Of a stretch of DNA of 64,000 nucleotides, positions 36,275-45,098 are shown piece after piece. The translations under genes and the position numbers were made by a program. The notes beneath the pieces were generated by a model. It was not told the origin of the DNA. It did no database searches and saw only the letters and a list, made by a program, of their open reading frames with translations. This DNA comes from an uncultured bacterium (lineage in GTDB: Bacteria; Bacteroidota; Bacteroidia; Bacteroidales; Bacteroidaceae): contig CAJMSQ010000007.1 in the NCBI GenBank assembly GCA_905216095.1, positions 13,010 to 77,009 of the forward strand, written 5' to 3'. Every line of letters begins with the position of its first letter. The stretch's first letter is position 1.

Positions 36275-36889
36275 ATGAACATAACTTACAATACAGCTGA
36301 GAAGCAACTGAAGCTCCCCAATTACGGACGTCTTGTCCAGTCCATGATAGACCGGGCCATGACCATCACCGACCGCAAACAGCGGCAAGCATACGCAGAA
36401 AAGATTTTCTCGGTCATGGTATTGCTGAACCCGCAAATGCGCAGCACACCGAACTACAAAAACATCTGTTGGAACCATCTGGCATTCATGTCCGACTACC
36501 AACTTGACGTGGACTACCCGTGTGAGATTGACAGGGAAGGCGAAAAGAAACACATCAACAAGCTTCCTTATCCCAACAACAAGATTCGCTTCCGCCACTA
36601 TGGCCTTCTGCTCGAGAAGACGGTAAAGAAACTCAGCACGATGCCGGCAGACAGTCCCGGCCGGGACAAGCTTATCTCCATGACAGCGGCACGCATGAAA
36701 CGCAACCTGAACGAATGGAGAGGCGACAACGTGGAAAACGAGAAAGTAGGCCGCGACTTGGCACTTTATACGGAAGGAAAAGTCGCAGAAGAAGAGACCT
36801 TACGGGTAATGGAAAAGAGCGCGACCCAACAAAGAGGCGTTCAAGGACAGACACAAGGCTACCGCTCCTACCGACGTAACAGAAAATAA
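36275..36889 (+). CDS. DUF4290-family protein
   Basis: 204 residues from the ATG at 36275; a longer frame from 36182 lacks family similarity. The core (TAEKQLKLPNYGRLVQSMID, NYKNICWNHLAFMSDYQLDVDYP) is the DUF4290 signature, conserved in Bacteroidetes and usually next to murA. No membrane segment or signal peptide, so it is cytoplasmic. The C-terminal 30 residues are Gln/Arg-rich. Function is unknown; the fixed link with murA hints at peptidoglycan synthesis. Confidence 0.87.
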   Translation: MNITYNTAEKQLKLPNYGRLVQSMIDRAMTITDRKQRQAYAEKIFSVMVLLNPQMRSTPNYKNICWNHLAFMSDYQLDVDYPCEIDREGEKKHINKLPYPNNKIRFRHYGLLLEKTVKKLSTMPADSPGRDKLISMTAARMKRNLNEWRGDNVENEKVGRDLALYTEGKVAEEETLRVMEKSATQQRGVQGQTQGYRSYRRNRK

Positions 36890-36903
36890 GCATTCCCCGC
36901 GAC

Positions 36904-38211
36904 ATGGCATCTTTCATTATAGAAGGCGGACACCGGCTTCACGGAGAAATCACTCCGCAGGGCGCAAAAAACGAAGCTTTGCAGGTTGTATGCGCCACAC
37001 TCCTTACCGAAGAGGATGTCCGCATAACGAATATTCCGGACATACTCGACGTAAACAACCTCATCCGGCTGCTTGCCGACATGGGAGTGGAAGTCCGCAA
37101 GAACGGAGACGGGGATTTCACTTTCCGCGCCGCCAATGTGAACCTGGATTATCTGCACAGCGAGGACTTTCTGGCCCGCTGCTCGCAATTGCGCGGCAGT
37201 GTCTTGCTCATGGGCCCATTGACGGCACGTTTCGGACAAGCCTTGATAGCCAAACCCGGCGGTGACAAAATCGGCCGCCGCCGGCTCGATACCCATTTCT
37301 CGGGACTTCGGAAACTCGGAGCCGCTTTCAGTTACGACGAAGACCGGGGTACGTTTGAGGTGCGCGCCGATAAACTTACCGGGGCCTATATGCTGCTGGA
37401 CGAAGCCTCGATTACGGGAACGGCAAACATCATCATGGCCGCCGTAATGGCTGAAGGAACAACCACCATCTACAATGCAGCCTGCGAACCCTACATCCAG
37501 CAGCTCTGCCACCTGCTCAACGCAATGGGAGCACGCATCGAAGGCATCGCTTCCAACCTGCTGACCATCACCGGCGTGGACAAGCTGCACGGTGCAAGCC
37601 ACCGCATCCTGCCCGACATGATTGAAATCGGAAGTTTCATAGGCATGGCCGCAATGACAGGCGACGGTCTGACCATCAAGGACGTGGCTTACCCGCAATT
37701 AGGTATCATCCCCGATGTCTTCAGCCACCTGGGTGTCAGAATGGAACTGCGGGGCGATGACCTCTACATCCCCCGGCAGGACCACTACGAGATAGAAAGT
37801 TTCATCGACGGCTCATTCATGACGCTGGCAGACGCACCCTGGCCGGGCCTGACGCCCGACTTGCTGAGCGTGCTCATCGTTGTCGCCACGCAGGCCAAAG
37901 GGTCGGTGCTTTTCCACCAGAAGATGTTCGAAAGCCGCCTGTTCTTTGTAGACAAACTCATCGACATGGGCGCACAAATCATACTCTGCGACCCGCACCG
38001 CGCCGTTGTCATCGGACACGACAACGGCATACGGCTTCGCGGACGGCGCATGACCAGTCCCGACATCCGTGCCGGCATCGCCATGCTCATCGCCGCACTG
38101 AGCGCGGAAGGAACAAGCCGTATCGAGAACGTCGAACAGATTGACCGGGGCTACGAACACATCGAAGAACGCCTGAGCGCCCTTGGCGCGCAAATACGCC
38201 GCGAAGCATGA
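36904..38211 (+). CDS. murA: UDP-N-acetylglucosamine 1-carboxyvinyltransferase (MurA), Asp at the fosfomycin site
   Basis: First committed step of peptidoglycan synthesis: transfers enolpyruvate from PEP to UDP-GlcNAc. 435 residues with the two-domain EPSP-synthase fold; AKNEALQVV (Lys22, Asn23 catalytic), GPLTARFGQALIAKPGGDKIG, and the later DGSFMTLADAPWPGLTPDL. Notably residue 121 is Asp (PGGD; codon GAC at 37264-37266) where E. coli has the Cys115 that fosfomycin alkylates. Asp enzymes, as in Mycobacterium and Chlamydia, work but resist fosfomycin. Its stop overlaps the rimM start (ATGA). Confidence 0.96.
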   Translation: MASFIIEGGHRLHGEITPQGAKNEALQVVCATLLTEEDVRITNIPDILDVNNLIRLLADMGVEVRKNGDGDFTFRAANVNLDYLHSEDFLARCSQLRGSVLLMGPLTARFGQALIAKPGGDKIGRRRLDTHFSGLRKLGAAFSYDEDRGTFEVRADKLTGAYMLLDEASITGTANIIMAAVMAEGTTTIYNAACEPYIQQLCHLLNAMGARIEGIASNLLTITGVDKLHGASHRILPDMIEIGSFIGMAAMTGDGLTIKDVAYPQLGIIPDVFSHLGVRMELRGDDLYIPRQDHYEIESFIDGSFMTLADAPWPGLTPDLLSVLIVVATQAKGSVLFHQKMFESRLFFVDKLIDMGAQIILCDPHRAVVIGHDNGIRLRGRRMTSPDIRAGIAMLIAALSAEGTSRIENVEQIDRGYEHIEERLSALGAQIRREA

Positions 38212-38738
38212 TACGGGAAGAAGAAGTTTTCTACATCGGTCATATCAGCAAGTTCCGGGGCATAGCGGGCGAAGTAGAATTGTCTTTCACGGACGATGCT
38301 TTCGACAGAGGGACATCGGAATACCTTGTACTCGAAGCGGACGGCATTCTGGTCCCGTTTTTCTGGGAGGAATACAAATTCAAGAACGACAAAACCGCCA
38401 TTTTCAAGTTCGAAGATATCGACGATGAGGCAGCAGCCAAGCGCCTTGTGGGCAAGCGCGTGTTCTATCCCTTCCGCTTCATGCCCGAAGAAGACAACAA
38501 TGAAATCCGTTCCTGGCAGGCACTCACAGGTTTTACCGTGAAAGACGCAGACGGAACACTGCTCGGAACCATCGAGACCGTGGACGACTCGTCTTCCAAC
38601 ATTCTTTTCTTTCTGAAGCGGGACAACGGAAAAGATTTGATTATTCCCTTTCACGATGATTTCCTTATCGGATACAGCGTCAAGGACAGACAGATTTGTC
38701 TGGAACTGCCCGACGGACTGACGGATTTGAACAAATGA
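38208..38738 (+). CDS. rimM: 16S rRNA processing protein RimM
   Basis: 176-residue assembly factor that binds ribosomal protein S19 and helps mature the 30S head. The RimM N-terminal barrel (FYIGHISKFRGIAGEVELSF) and PRC-barrel C-terminal domain (LTGFTVKDADGTLLGTIETV ... IIPFHDDFLI) are both present. The ATG overlaps the murA stop by 4 bp. A gap of about 100 bp separates it from dxr; there is no gene in that gap. Confidence 0.94.
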   Translation: MIREEEVFYIGHISKFRGIAGEVELSFTDDAFDRGTSEYLVLEADGILVPFFWEEYKFKNDKTAIFKFEDIDDEAAAKRLVGKRVFYPFRFMPEEDNNEIRSWQALTGFTVKDADGTLLGTIETVDDSSSNILFFLKRDNGKDLIIPFHDDFLIGYSVKDRQICLELPDGLTDLNK

Positions 38739-38841
38739 AGCACAAGCCGCACCTAAAACCTAACGACCGGAACACCGGCGCAACGACGCGCCGCACGGAA
38801 ATCCCTTTCGGTGGCATCCACCATTCCGGACCACATATATT

Positions 38842-40005
38842 ATGAAAAAGAAAATAGCTATATTGGGCTCGACCGGCTCTATCGGCACGCAAGCCCTTGA
38901 TGTCATACGCGAACATGCCGACCGGTTCGAAGCATACGTGCTGACCGCCGGCAGAAACGCCGACCTGCTCATCCGACAGGCCCGTGAATTCCAGCCCGAT
39001 GCGGTAGCCATTGCCGACGAGAGCCTGTACCCATACGTCTGCGAGGCCTTGGCCGACCTTCCCATCAAGGTCTATGCAGGAGCGGATGCCCTTTGCGAAG
39101 TGGTGGAAGCCGGTCCCATCGACATGGTGCTCACGGCAATGGTCGGTTTCGCGGGCCTGCGCCCCACCATCCACGCATTGAAAGCACGCAAGCCCATTGC
39201 CCTTGCCAACAAGGAGACACTTGTCGTTGCGGGCGAACTGGTCATGCAACTCGCACTGGAACAGCGTGTCCCCATCCTGCCCGTAGACAGCGAACACTCC
39301 GCCATCTTCCAGTGCCTGGCCGGCGAAGTCGGAAACGATGTCGAGAAAATACTGCTGACGGCATCGGGAGGACCGTTCCGCAACTATGCGCCTGACCGGC
39401 TTCAGAAGGTAACCTGTGACGCGGCCCTGCAACACCCCAATTGGAAGATGGGGGCAAAAATCACCATCGACTCGGCCACGCTGATGAACAAAGGCTTCGA
39501 GATGATAGAAGCGCGCTGGCTTTTCGGTGTAGCTCCGTCCGATGTGGAAGTGGTCGTGCATCCGGAAAGCATCATCCACTCGGCCGTACAGTTCTCCGAC
39601 GGCGCGGTAAAGGCGCAACTGGGCGTACCCGACATGAAACTGCCCATACAATACGCTTTCAGCTATCCGCAACGCCTTCACCTGGGCAACGGCCGTCTTG
39701 ACCTATTCGCACTCGGCTCGATGCACTTTGAACGCCCCGACATGGAACGTTTCCCTTGCCTACGGCTGGCTTACGATGCCATCGGAGAGGGCGGGAACAT
39801 GCCTTGCATCCTCAATGCCGCCAACGAGGTGGCCAACCTAGCTTTCCGTGAACGCCGCATCGGCTTCATGCAAATACCCGAAATCATCGAACGGACCATG
39901 GACAGCACCGGGTTCGACGCCACTCCGACCCTCGACACCTACTTCGAGACCGACCGCGAGGCGAGAGCGAGAGCACGGAAATTCATTCAGGAACATCTTA
40001 CATAA
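38842..40005 (+). CDS. dxr: 1-deoxy-D-xylulose 5-phosphate reductoisomerase
   Basis: Second step of the MEP isoprenoid pathway, NADPH-dependent; the target of fosmidomycin. 387 residues, normal. Seen: NADPH loop ILGSTGSIGTQALDV, LANKETLVVAGE, metal-binding PVDSEHSAIFQCL, ASGGPFR, and SATLMNKGFEMIEA. rseP follows 9 bp later, the usual dxr-rseP pairing. Confidence 0.97.
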   Translation: MKKKIAILGSTGSIGTQALDVIREHADRFEAYVLTAGRNADLLIRQAREFQPDAVAIADESLYPYVCEALADLPIKVYAGADALCEVVEAGPIDMVLTAMVGFAGLRPTIHALKARKPIALANKETLVVAGELVMQLALEQRVPILPVDSEHSAIFQCLAGEVGNDVEKILLTASGGPFRNYAPDRLQKVTCDAALQHPNWKMGAKITIDSATLMNKGFEMIEARWLFGVAPSDVEVVVHPESIIHSAVQFSDGAVKAQLGVPDMKLPIQYAFSYPQRLHLGNGRLDLFALGSMHFERPDMERFPCLRLAYDAIGEGGNMPCILNAANEVANLAFRERRIGFMQIPEIIERTMDSTGFDATPTLDTYFETDREARARARKFIQEHLT

Positions 40006-40014
40006 ACATAAACG

Positions 40015-41379
40015 ATGGAAGCATTTCTCATAAAGACTTTACAACTGATTCTGTGTTTCGCCCTCCTCATCCTGCTTCACGAGGGCGGACACTTCTTTTT
40101 TGCCAAACTGTTCAAAGTGCGCGTGGAAAAGTTCTGCCTTTTCTTCGACCCGTGGAAAAGCTGGAAACTCTTCAGCTTCCGCGGAACGGACTACCACATC
40201 GGATGGCTGCCCCTGGGGGGATACGTGAAAATATCGGGCATGATTGACGAGTCCATGGACGTGGAGCAGATGAAGCAGCCCGTCCAACCGTGGGAGTTCC
40301 GCGCCAAACCGGCATGGCAGCGCCTGCTGATTATGGTGGGCGGCGTCCTCGTCAATTTCCTGCTGGCCCTGTTCATCTATGCCATGATTCTTTTCGCCTG
40401 GGGCGACACTTACGTACCCATCGAAAAGATGAACGACGGATTCAAGTACAACGAACAGGCGCACAAACTCGGGTTCCGCGACGGGGACATCCCGCTCCGC
40501 ACCGACGGGAAGACGTTCGAGCGTTACAGCGTGGACATCTACCGCGACCTGTCCGAGGCGCACAGCGTCACGGTGCTGCGCCAAGGCAAAGAAATAACGT
40601 TCGCCCTGCCCGGCAACCTCGACATGCTGAAAATGCTCAAGGCGCAACCGCCGTTCATCGCGCCGCTGGCACCGGCCGTCATAGACAGCGTAGCCGCCGG
40701 AAGCCCGGCCGCACGCGCCGGCGACCGCCTGCTGGCGCTCAACGGAACGAAACTGGAGACATGGAATGAGTTTGACGTGCAGATGGGCGACATCAACAGT
40801 TCGCTGAAAACTTATCGCGAGGACAACAACAAAACCATGACCGACAGCCTCAGCCGTGTCACCATGGTCGTACAACACGCCGCAGGACCTGCTGTCCCCG
40901 ACACGCTGAGTCTCGTGCTCGACGAACAGGGAAAGGCCGGATTTTTCAAGCACCTGCCCTTTGCCGACTACCCGAAGGAGACGCGCACATACGGCTTCTT
41001 CGAGTCTTTCCCCGCAGGATGCGCACACGGATGGGATGTTCTCTGCGGCTACGTGGACGATTTGAAATACCTCTTCACGGCCGACGGAGCACAGAGCCTC
41101 GGCTCGTTCGGCACCATCGGCAGCCTATTTCCCGCACAATGGGACTGGCTGCGCTTCTGGGAACTCACGGCATTCATATCCCTGATGCTGGCGTTCGTAA
41201 ACATACTGCCCATTCCCGCGCTCGACGGCGGACACGTCCTGTTCCTGCTTTACGAGGTGATTACGCGCCGGAAACCGTCTGACAGGTTCCTCGAAATTGC
41301 CCAGACCATCGGCATGTGGCTGCTTTTTGCCCTCATGGCCTACGCCATCTTCAACGATTTGTTGCGCTTTGTGTTCTGA
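40015..41379 (+). CDS. rseP: RseP-family site-2 protease
   Basis: 454-residue intramembrane zinc protease. HEGGH (22-26) in the first membrane segment supplies two zinc ligands and the catalytic Glu; LDGGH (about 402-406) in a late segment supplies the Asp ligand. A PDZ domain lies between (core AGSPAARAGDRLLALNG, about 224-240). In E. coli it cleaves RseA; the substrate here is unknown, and the small membrane partners of the ECF sigma at 32.6-33.9 kb are candidates. Last gene of the tsaB run, followed by a terminator. Confidence 0.95.
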   Translation: MEAFLIKTLQLILCFALLILLHEGGHFFFAKLFKVRVEKFCLFFDPWKSWKLFSFRGTDYHIGWLPLGGYVKISGMIDESMDVEQMKQPVQPWEFRAKPAWQRLLIMVGGVLVNFLLALFIYAMILFAWGDTYVPIEKMNDGFKYNEQAHKLGFRDGDIPLRTDGKTFERYSVDIYRDLSEAHSVTVLRQGKEITFALPGNLDMLKMLKAQPPFIAPLAPAVIDSVAAGSPAARAGDRLLALNGTKLETWNEFDVQMGDINSSLKTYREDNNKTMTDSLSRVTMVVQHAAGPAVPDTLSLVLDEQGKAGFFKHLPFADYPKETRTYGFFESFPAGCAHGWDVLCGYVDDLKYLFTADGAQSLGSFGTIGSLFPAQWDWLRFWELTAFISLMLAFVNILPIPALDGGHVLFLLYEVITRRKPSDRFLEIAQTIGMWLLFALMAYAIFNDLLRFVF

Positions 41380-41408
41380 TACACAAGGCTGCCATGCTTT
41401 CACATCTG

Positions 41409-41455
41409 ACCGCGACGGAATGAAACCGGAAGTTTCACACCGTCGCGGTTCTTTT
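41409..41455 (+). terminator. Intrinsic terminator of rseP
   Basis: 10-bp stem ACCGCGACGG (41409-41418) with CCGTCGCGGT (41440-41449), an inner TGAAAC/GTTTCA pairing, then TCTTTT. Confidence 0.85.
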
Positions 41456-41585
41456 ATGGCAGACATGCACACACCGAAGCCCGGCGCATAAACACGTATG
41501 TACCCTTCCCGGCATTTGCCAATCCCTTTCATCCGCCCCGGAGAGGAAGGAAAGGCAACAAAAGCGGCCGGTTTCATGGCACGAC

Positions 41586-41600
41586 TTTAACACTTTTAAC
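41586..41600 (-). repeat. Distal GTTAAAnnTGTTAA box of element copy C
   Basis: On the minus strand GTTAAAAGTGTTAAA, 214 bp after the -7 box of copy C. The stretch between here and 41707 is very A/T-rich (long T and A runs) with no gene. Confidence 0.55.
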
Positions 41601-41706
41601 TTTCCGGAGCATCCAAAGGTGCGTAAAAGGGAACTATTTTTTCGCAGAATAAGGAAAAAAACAGTTGGAATAAGGATAAAAAATTTTATCCTTAGGCTAT
41701 TTTTTT

Positions 41707-41721
41707 CTACATGCACATGTA
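41707..41721. repeat. TACATG-CA-CATGTA palindrome of element copy C
   Basis: TACATGCACATGTA (41708-41721), identical to 55991-56004 in copy B; runs of T and A lie on each side. Confidence 0.65.
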
Positions 41722-41772
41722 AAAAATTTTTCCCTAAGGGTATTTTTGCCCGGATGCAGGGCTTTTTGTACG

Positions 41773-41857
41773 AAAAAGGGGCGGTTCGAGACCGCCCCTG
41801 CTTTTCGCTGATACAAATATACTACTTTTTTCCACCAAAAGCAAGTATTGTTAAAAT
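41773..41857 (-). ncRNA. Element copy C: orphan promoter plus immediate hairpin (candidate small RNA)
   Basis: On the minus strand: ATTTTAACA (41857-41849), CTTG at -33 (41845-41842), 20-bp spacer, TATATTTG (41821-41814), TATCAGCGA, then hairpin GGGGCGGT-CTCGA-ACCGCCCC (41798-41778) and TTTTT. Predicted RNA about 41808 to 41773. No co-directional gene follows: the next gene on that side, rseP, converges. It begins 50 bp after the stop of the DUF1934-like gene, which lacks its own terminator, so read-through into it is possible. Confidence 0.58.
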
Positions 41858-41906
41858 GGTAAAGGACAAATGTTAAAACCATGAAGGACACGAGCCGCCG
41901 TCACGT

Positions 41907-42383
41907 TTATTCGGCCGTAAAGGCTATGGTCAGCCGGTTATCGGACACGGGAACACCTGCCTGAAGCACGGTATAGACGATGCGGACCAGCACACCGGCA
42001 GAGGTGGCACGCATACGCAGGCTGCGGGTCTGTACCTGAAAGCGCAACTCCCCGTAGGGTGTGCCGTAGCTGAAGGCGGTCGTTTCTCCTTCGACAAAGC
42101 TCATGTGCGCGCAGACCGCCCCCGAACGGCGGAGAACTGCCGAACCTGCCTGCAAAGACAATTCGTTCCCGACACGGCCGCCGTCCTCGGTACACTCCAC
42201 ATAGGACAACGTGCCGCCACCCGCCGAACGGCAATACGTTCCGCGGCCACAGGTCCGGATTTCCTCCCTGTCCTCGGCATATTGCAGGACACTGCGCACA
42301 CGGACGTCGCCCCGGATACAGCCGGAAACGGTTCCGACGGTATCCGAGGCGACATTCTTTATCTCGTCATGCCTTTTGGTCAT
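41907..42383 (-). CDS. DUF1934 (YwiB)-like small beta-barrel protein
   Basis: 158 residues. The mid and C-terminal part reads like the DUF1934 lipocalin-like family: GGTLSYVECTEDGGR, SFVEGETTAFSYGTPYGEL (the TPYG motif is the best mark), VRIVYTVLQAGVPVSDNRLTI. No signal peptide, so it is cytoplasmic. It follows the NfnAB-fusion gene by 17 bp and is probably co-transcribed. This family is best known from Firmicutes. Function is unknown; the assignment is from pattern recognition only. Confidence 0.62.
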   Translation of the reverse strand: MTKRHDEIKNVASDTVGTVSGCIRGDVRVRSVLQYAEDREEIRTCGRGTYCRSAGGGTLSYVECTEDGGRVGNELSLQAGSAVLRRSGAVCAHMSFVEGETTAFSYGTPYGELRFQVQTRSLRMRATSAGVLVRIVYTVLQAGVPVSDNRLTIAFTAE

Positions 42384-42400
42384 GATTGGATATGCTTTGC

Positions 42401-44785
42401 TCAGTTCTTCACCGCACCATCAGCCTGCAACCTGGCGTCCATCGCCCCGGCTGCGTGCTTTCCGTCGCCCATGGCCAGGATGACGGTGGCTCCGCCGCGC
42501 ACGATATCGCCGCCGGCATAGATGGTCGGGATGTTGGACTGCATGTCATCGTTCACGGCAATGGTGCCCTTGCGGCCGAGCTCGAGACCGGGAACCGAAT
42601 TGGGTACGATAGGATTGGGCGAAACGCCGATGCTGACCACCACAAGGTCCACGTCCATGCGCTCCACCGCACCCTCGATGGCTACCGGACGGCGACGGCC
42701 GCTGGCATCGGGTTCTCCGAGTTCCATCTTCTGCAGGACAACCTGCTTCACCCTACCCTGCTCGTCGGCAATATACTCCAACGGGTTGTGCAGCGTAAGG
42801 AACTTCACGCCTTCCTGCTTGGCATGGTGCACTTCCTCAAGGCGCGCCGGCATTTCCTCCTCGGAACGCCGGTAGACGATGGTGGCGCTCTCAGCGCCAA
42901 GGCGCAAGGCGGTACGCACAGAGTCCATAGCGGTGTTTCCGCCACCGACAACGATTACCCGCTTGCCCTTTGTAACCGGAGTGTCGCTGTTCTCGCTCGA
43001 CGCGTCCATAAGGTTCACACGGGTAAGATACTCGTTGGACGACATGATGTTGATGGAATTTTCGCCGGGAATGCCCATAAAGTTGGGCAGTCCTGCACCC
43101 GAAGCTACGAAAATGCCTTTGAAACCGTCGGCTTCCAGTTCCTCGACGGTCACGGTCTTGCCAATGATGCAGTCTTTCACGAAACGGACGCCGCTATTCT
43201 CTAGGTTACGGATTTCAAAGTCCACGATGGCATTGGGCAAACGGAACTCGGGGATACCATACTTCAGGACACCGCCGATTTCGTGCAATGCCTCGAACAC
43301 GGTAACGTCGTATCCGCGCTTGGTCATCTCGCCGGCGAACGACAATCCGGCAGGACCGCTGCCGACCACCGCCACCTTGACGCCACGACGCCGTTCGGGC
43401 ACAATCGGACTCGGCACGGCGTTCTCACGTTCATAGTCGGCGGCAAAACGTTCCAGGTAGCCGATGGCCACGGCCTGGCCGCCGGTTTTCAGGTGGATGC
43501 ACTTGCTCTCGCATTGCTTCTCTTGCGGACAGACGCGGCCGCACACGGCGGGCAATGCACTGGTCTCCTTGATGGTACGGGCCGCCTCCAGATATTCGGC
43601 ACGCTCTATGTGCTTGATGAAACGGGGGATGTCGATGCCCACGGGACAGCCTTGCACACAACCGGGATTGGCACAATCCAGACAACGGTGCGCCTCACGC
43701 TGCGCCGCCTCGGCACTCAGTCCGCGGTTCACCTCCTCGTGGAGATGGCGGGCACGGTATCCGGGTTCCAGTTCTTCCATCCGGCAACGCTCAATCGCCA
43801 TGCGCTCTTTCGGCTTCATGGTCAAGCGCAGATTCTTACGCCATTCGGCATCACGCGAAGGGTCTTCGCCCTGCGCGACGGCGGGAGCTGCGGACGCACC
43901 TGACGGCTGCACCCCGGCACCGGCCTCATTACTATGCGTTTCCGGCGAAACGAGCAGATGTCCTTCGGCATCCAGATGACGCTTCACGTCGGCCTGTTCC
44001 ATTTCCCTGAACGCTCCCATGCGCTTGAGCATCTCGTCGAAGTCCACCTGATGGCCGTCAAACTCGGGACCGTCCACACATACGAACTTGGTCACGCCGC
44101 CAACGGTGATGCGGCAGGCACCGCACATGCCCGTACCGTCCACCATGATGGTATTGAGCGACACGTCGGTCGGAATGTCATACTTCTTGGTGAGCAAACA
44201 TACGAACTTCATCATTATGGCAGGACCGATGGCAAAACATTTGTCCACCTTCTCACGACGGATAATGTCCTCGATGCCTTCGGTCACCAGTCCCTTGCGA
44301 CCATACGAGCCGTCGTCGGTCATGATGACCACTTCGTCGGAAGAAGCCCGCATCTCGTCCTCGAGAATGATAAGTTCTTTCGAGCGTCCCGCCAGCACCG
44401 TGATAACACGGTTGCCGGCAGCCTTGAGTGCCTGCACGATCGGGAGCATCGGAGCTACGCCCACGCCACCGCCGGCACAGACCACCGTACCGAAACGCTC
44501 TATGTGCGTCGCCTTGCCCAGCGGACCGACCACATCGGTCAGTTCATCGCCCACGTTAAGCGCGCAAAGTTTTGACGACGACAGGCCGATAGTCTGCACG
44601 ACAAGGGTTATGGTGCCGCGCTCACGGTCGGCCTCCGCAATGGTAAGGGGGATACGCTCGCCATTCTTGCCGACACGCACTATTACGAAATGGCCGGCCT
44701 TGCGCGAACGTGCAATAAGAGGCGCTTCCACCTCGAGTTTGAAAACTTTTTCAGAGAACTGCTGTTTGCTTACAATCTTATTCAT
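42401..44785 (-). CDS. Fused NfnAB-like oxidoreductase (ferredoxin-NADP reductase subunit plus GltD-like subunit)
   Basis: 794 residues. Residues 1 to about 265 resemble DHOD B electron-transfer subunit/NfnA: FAD/NAD domain (AGGGVGVAPMLPIV) and a [2Fe-2S] site in MCGACRITVGG ... FVCVDGPEF. After an Ala/Gly/Pro linker, residues about 320-794 resemble the glutamate synthase small subunit/NfnB: 4Fe-4S cysteines (CLDCANPGCVQGCPVG, CGRVCPQEKQCESKC), FAD motif VAVVGSGPAGLSFAGEM and NADPH motif VIVVGGGNTAMDSVRTA. The family transfers electrons among NADH, NADPH and ferredoxin. Fusion into one chain is common in Bacteroidetes. A -7 box lies at 44809-44816. Confidence 0.93.
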   Translation of the reverse strand: MNKIVSKQQFSEKVFKLEVEAPLIARSRKAGHFVIVRVGKNGERIPLTIAEADRERGTITLVVQTIGLSSSKLCALNVGDELTDVVGPLGKATHIERFGTVVCAGGGVGVAPMLPIVQALKAAGNRVITVLAGRSKELIILEDEMRASSDEVVIMTDDGSYGRKGLVTEGIEDIIRREKVDKCFAIGPAIMMKFVCLLTKKYDIPTDVSLNTIMVDGTGMCGACRITVGGVTKFVCVDGPEFDGHQVDFDEMLKRMGAFREMEQADVKRHLDAEGHLLVSPETHSNEAGAGVQPSGASAAPAVAQGEDPSRDAEWRKNLRLTMKPKERMAIERCRMEELEPGYRARHLHEEVNRGLSAEAAQREAHRCLDCANPGCVQGCPVGIDIPRFIKHIERAEYLEAARTIKETSALPAVCGRVCPQEKQCESKCIHLKTGGQAVAIGYLERFAADYERENAVPSPIVPERRRGVKVAVVGSGPAGLSFAGEMTKRGYDVTVFEALHEIGGVLKYGIPEFRLPNAIVDFEIRNLENSGVRFVKDCIIGKTVTVEELEADGFKGIFVASGAGLPNFMGIPGENSINIMSSNEYLTRVNLMDASSENSDTPVTKGKRVIVVGGGNTAMDSVRTALRLGAESATIVYRRSEEEMPARLEEVHHAKQEGVKFLTLHNPLEYIADEQGRVKQVVLQKMELGEPDASGRRRPVAIEGAVERMDVDLVVVSIGVSPNPIVPNSVPGLELGRKGTIAVNDDMQSNIPTIYAGGDIVRGGATVILAMGDGKHAAGAMDARLQADGAVKN

Positions 44786-44808
44786 GGTATCAGATTTAGG
44801 ATACGCGA

Positions 44809-44816
44809 CAAAGGTA
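44809..44816 (-). promoter_or_regulatory. -7 box of the NfnAB-fusion gene
   Basis: Minus-strand TACCTTTG, 23 nt before the ATG. The rest of the 44786-45098 gap is A/T-rich and holds only the upstream region of the next plus-strand gene. Confidence 0.7.
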
Positions 44817-45098
44817 CAAAAAAAGCGACATTTGTCACCTATATGGGAGTAGAAATGGCTCTTTTATCACAAAACAGGTGCCATTGGATATAAAAAACAT
44901 ACGGAAACGAGAACTATCGCAAGGCCGAAGCACCTGCAAGAACTGCCCTCCACAGTGCGCAAACGCTGTTTTTTACGTTAAAAAGGGTTTTTATGTATGC
45001 AAAAAGGCTTTCTAAATGCAGAAAAAACGGGAAAACATTTTCCGGTTTCCATGTTTTTACGATATTTGCTGACAAAAGGACATGTACAACCCCTTAAA

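Noticed and set aside
41778..41798. GGTTCGAGACC in element C looks like a tRNA T-arm
   Set aside because: The loop sequence is not kept in copies A and B and no acceptor, D or anticodon arm is present; it is a terminator-like hairpin.
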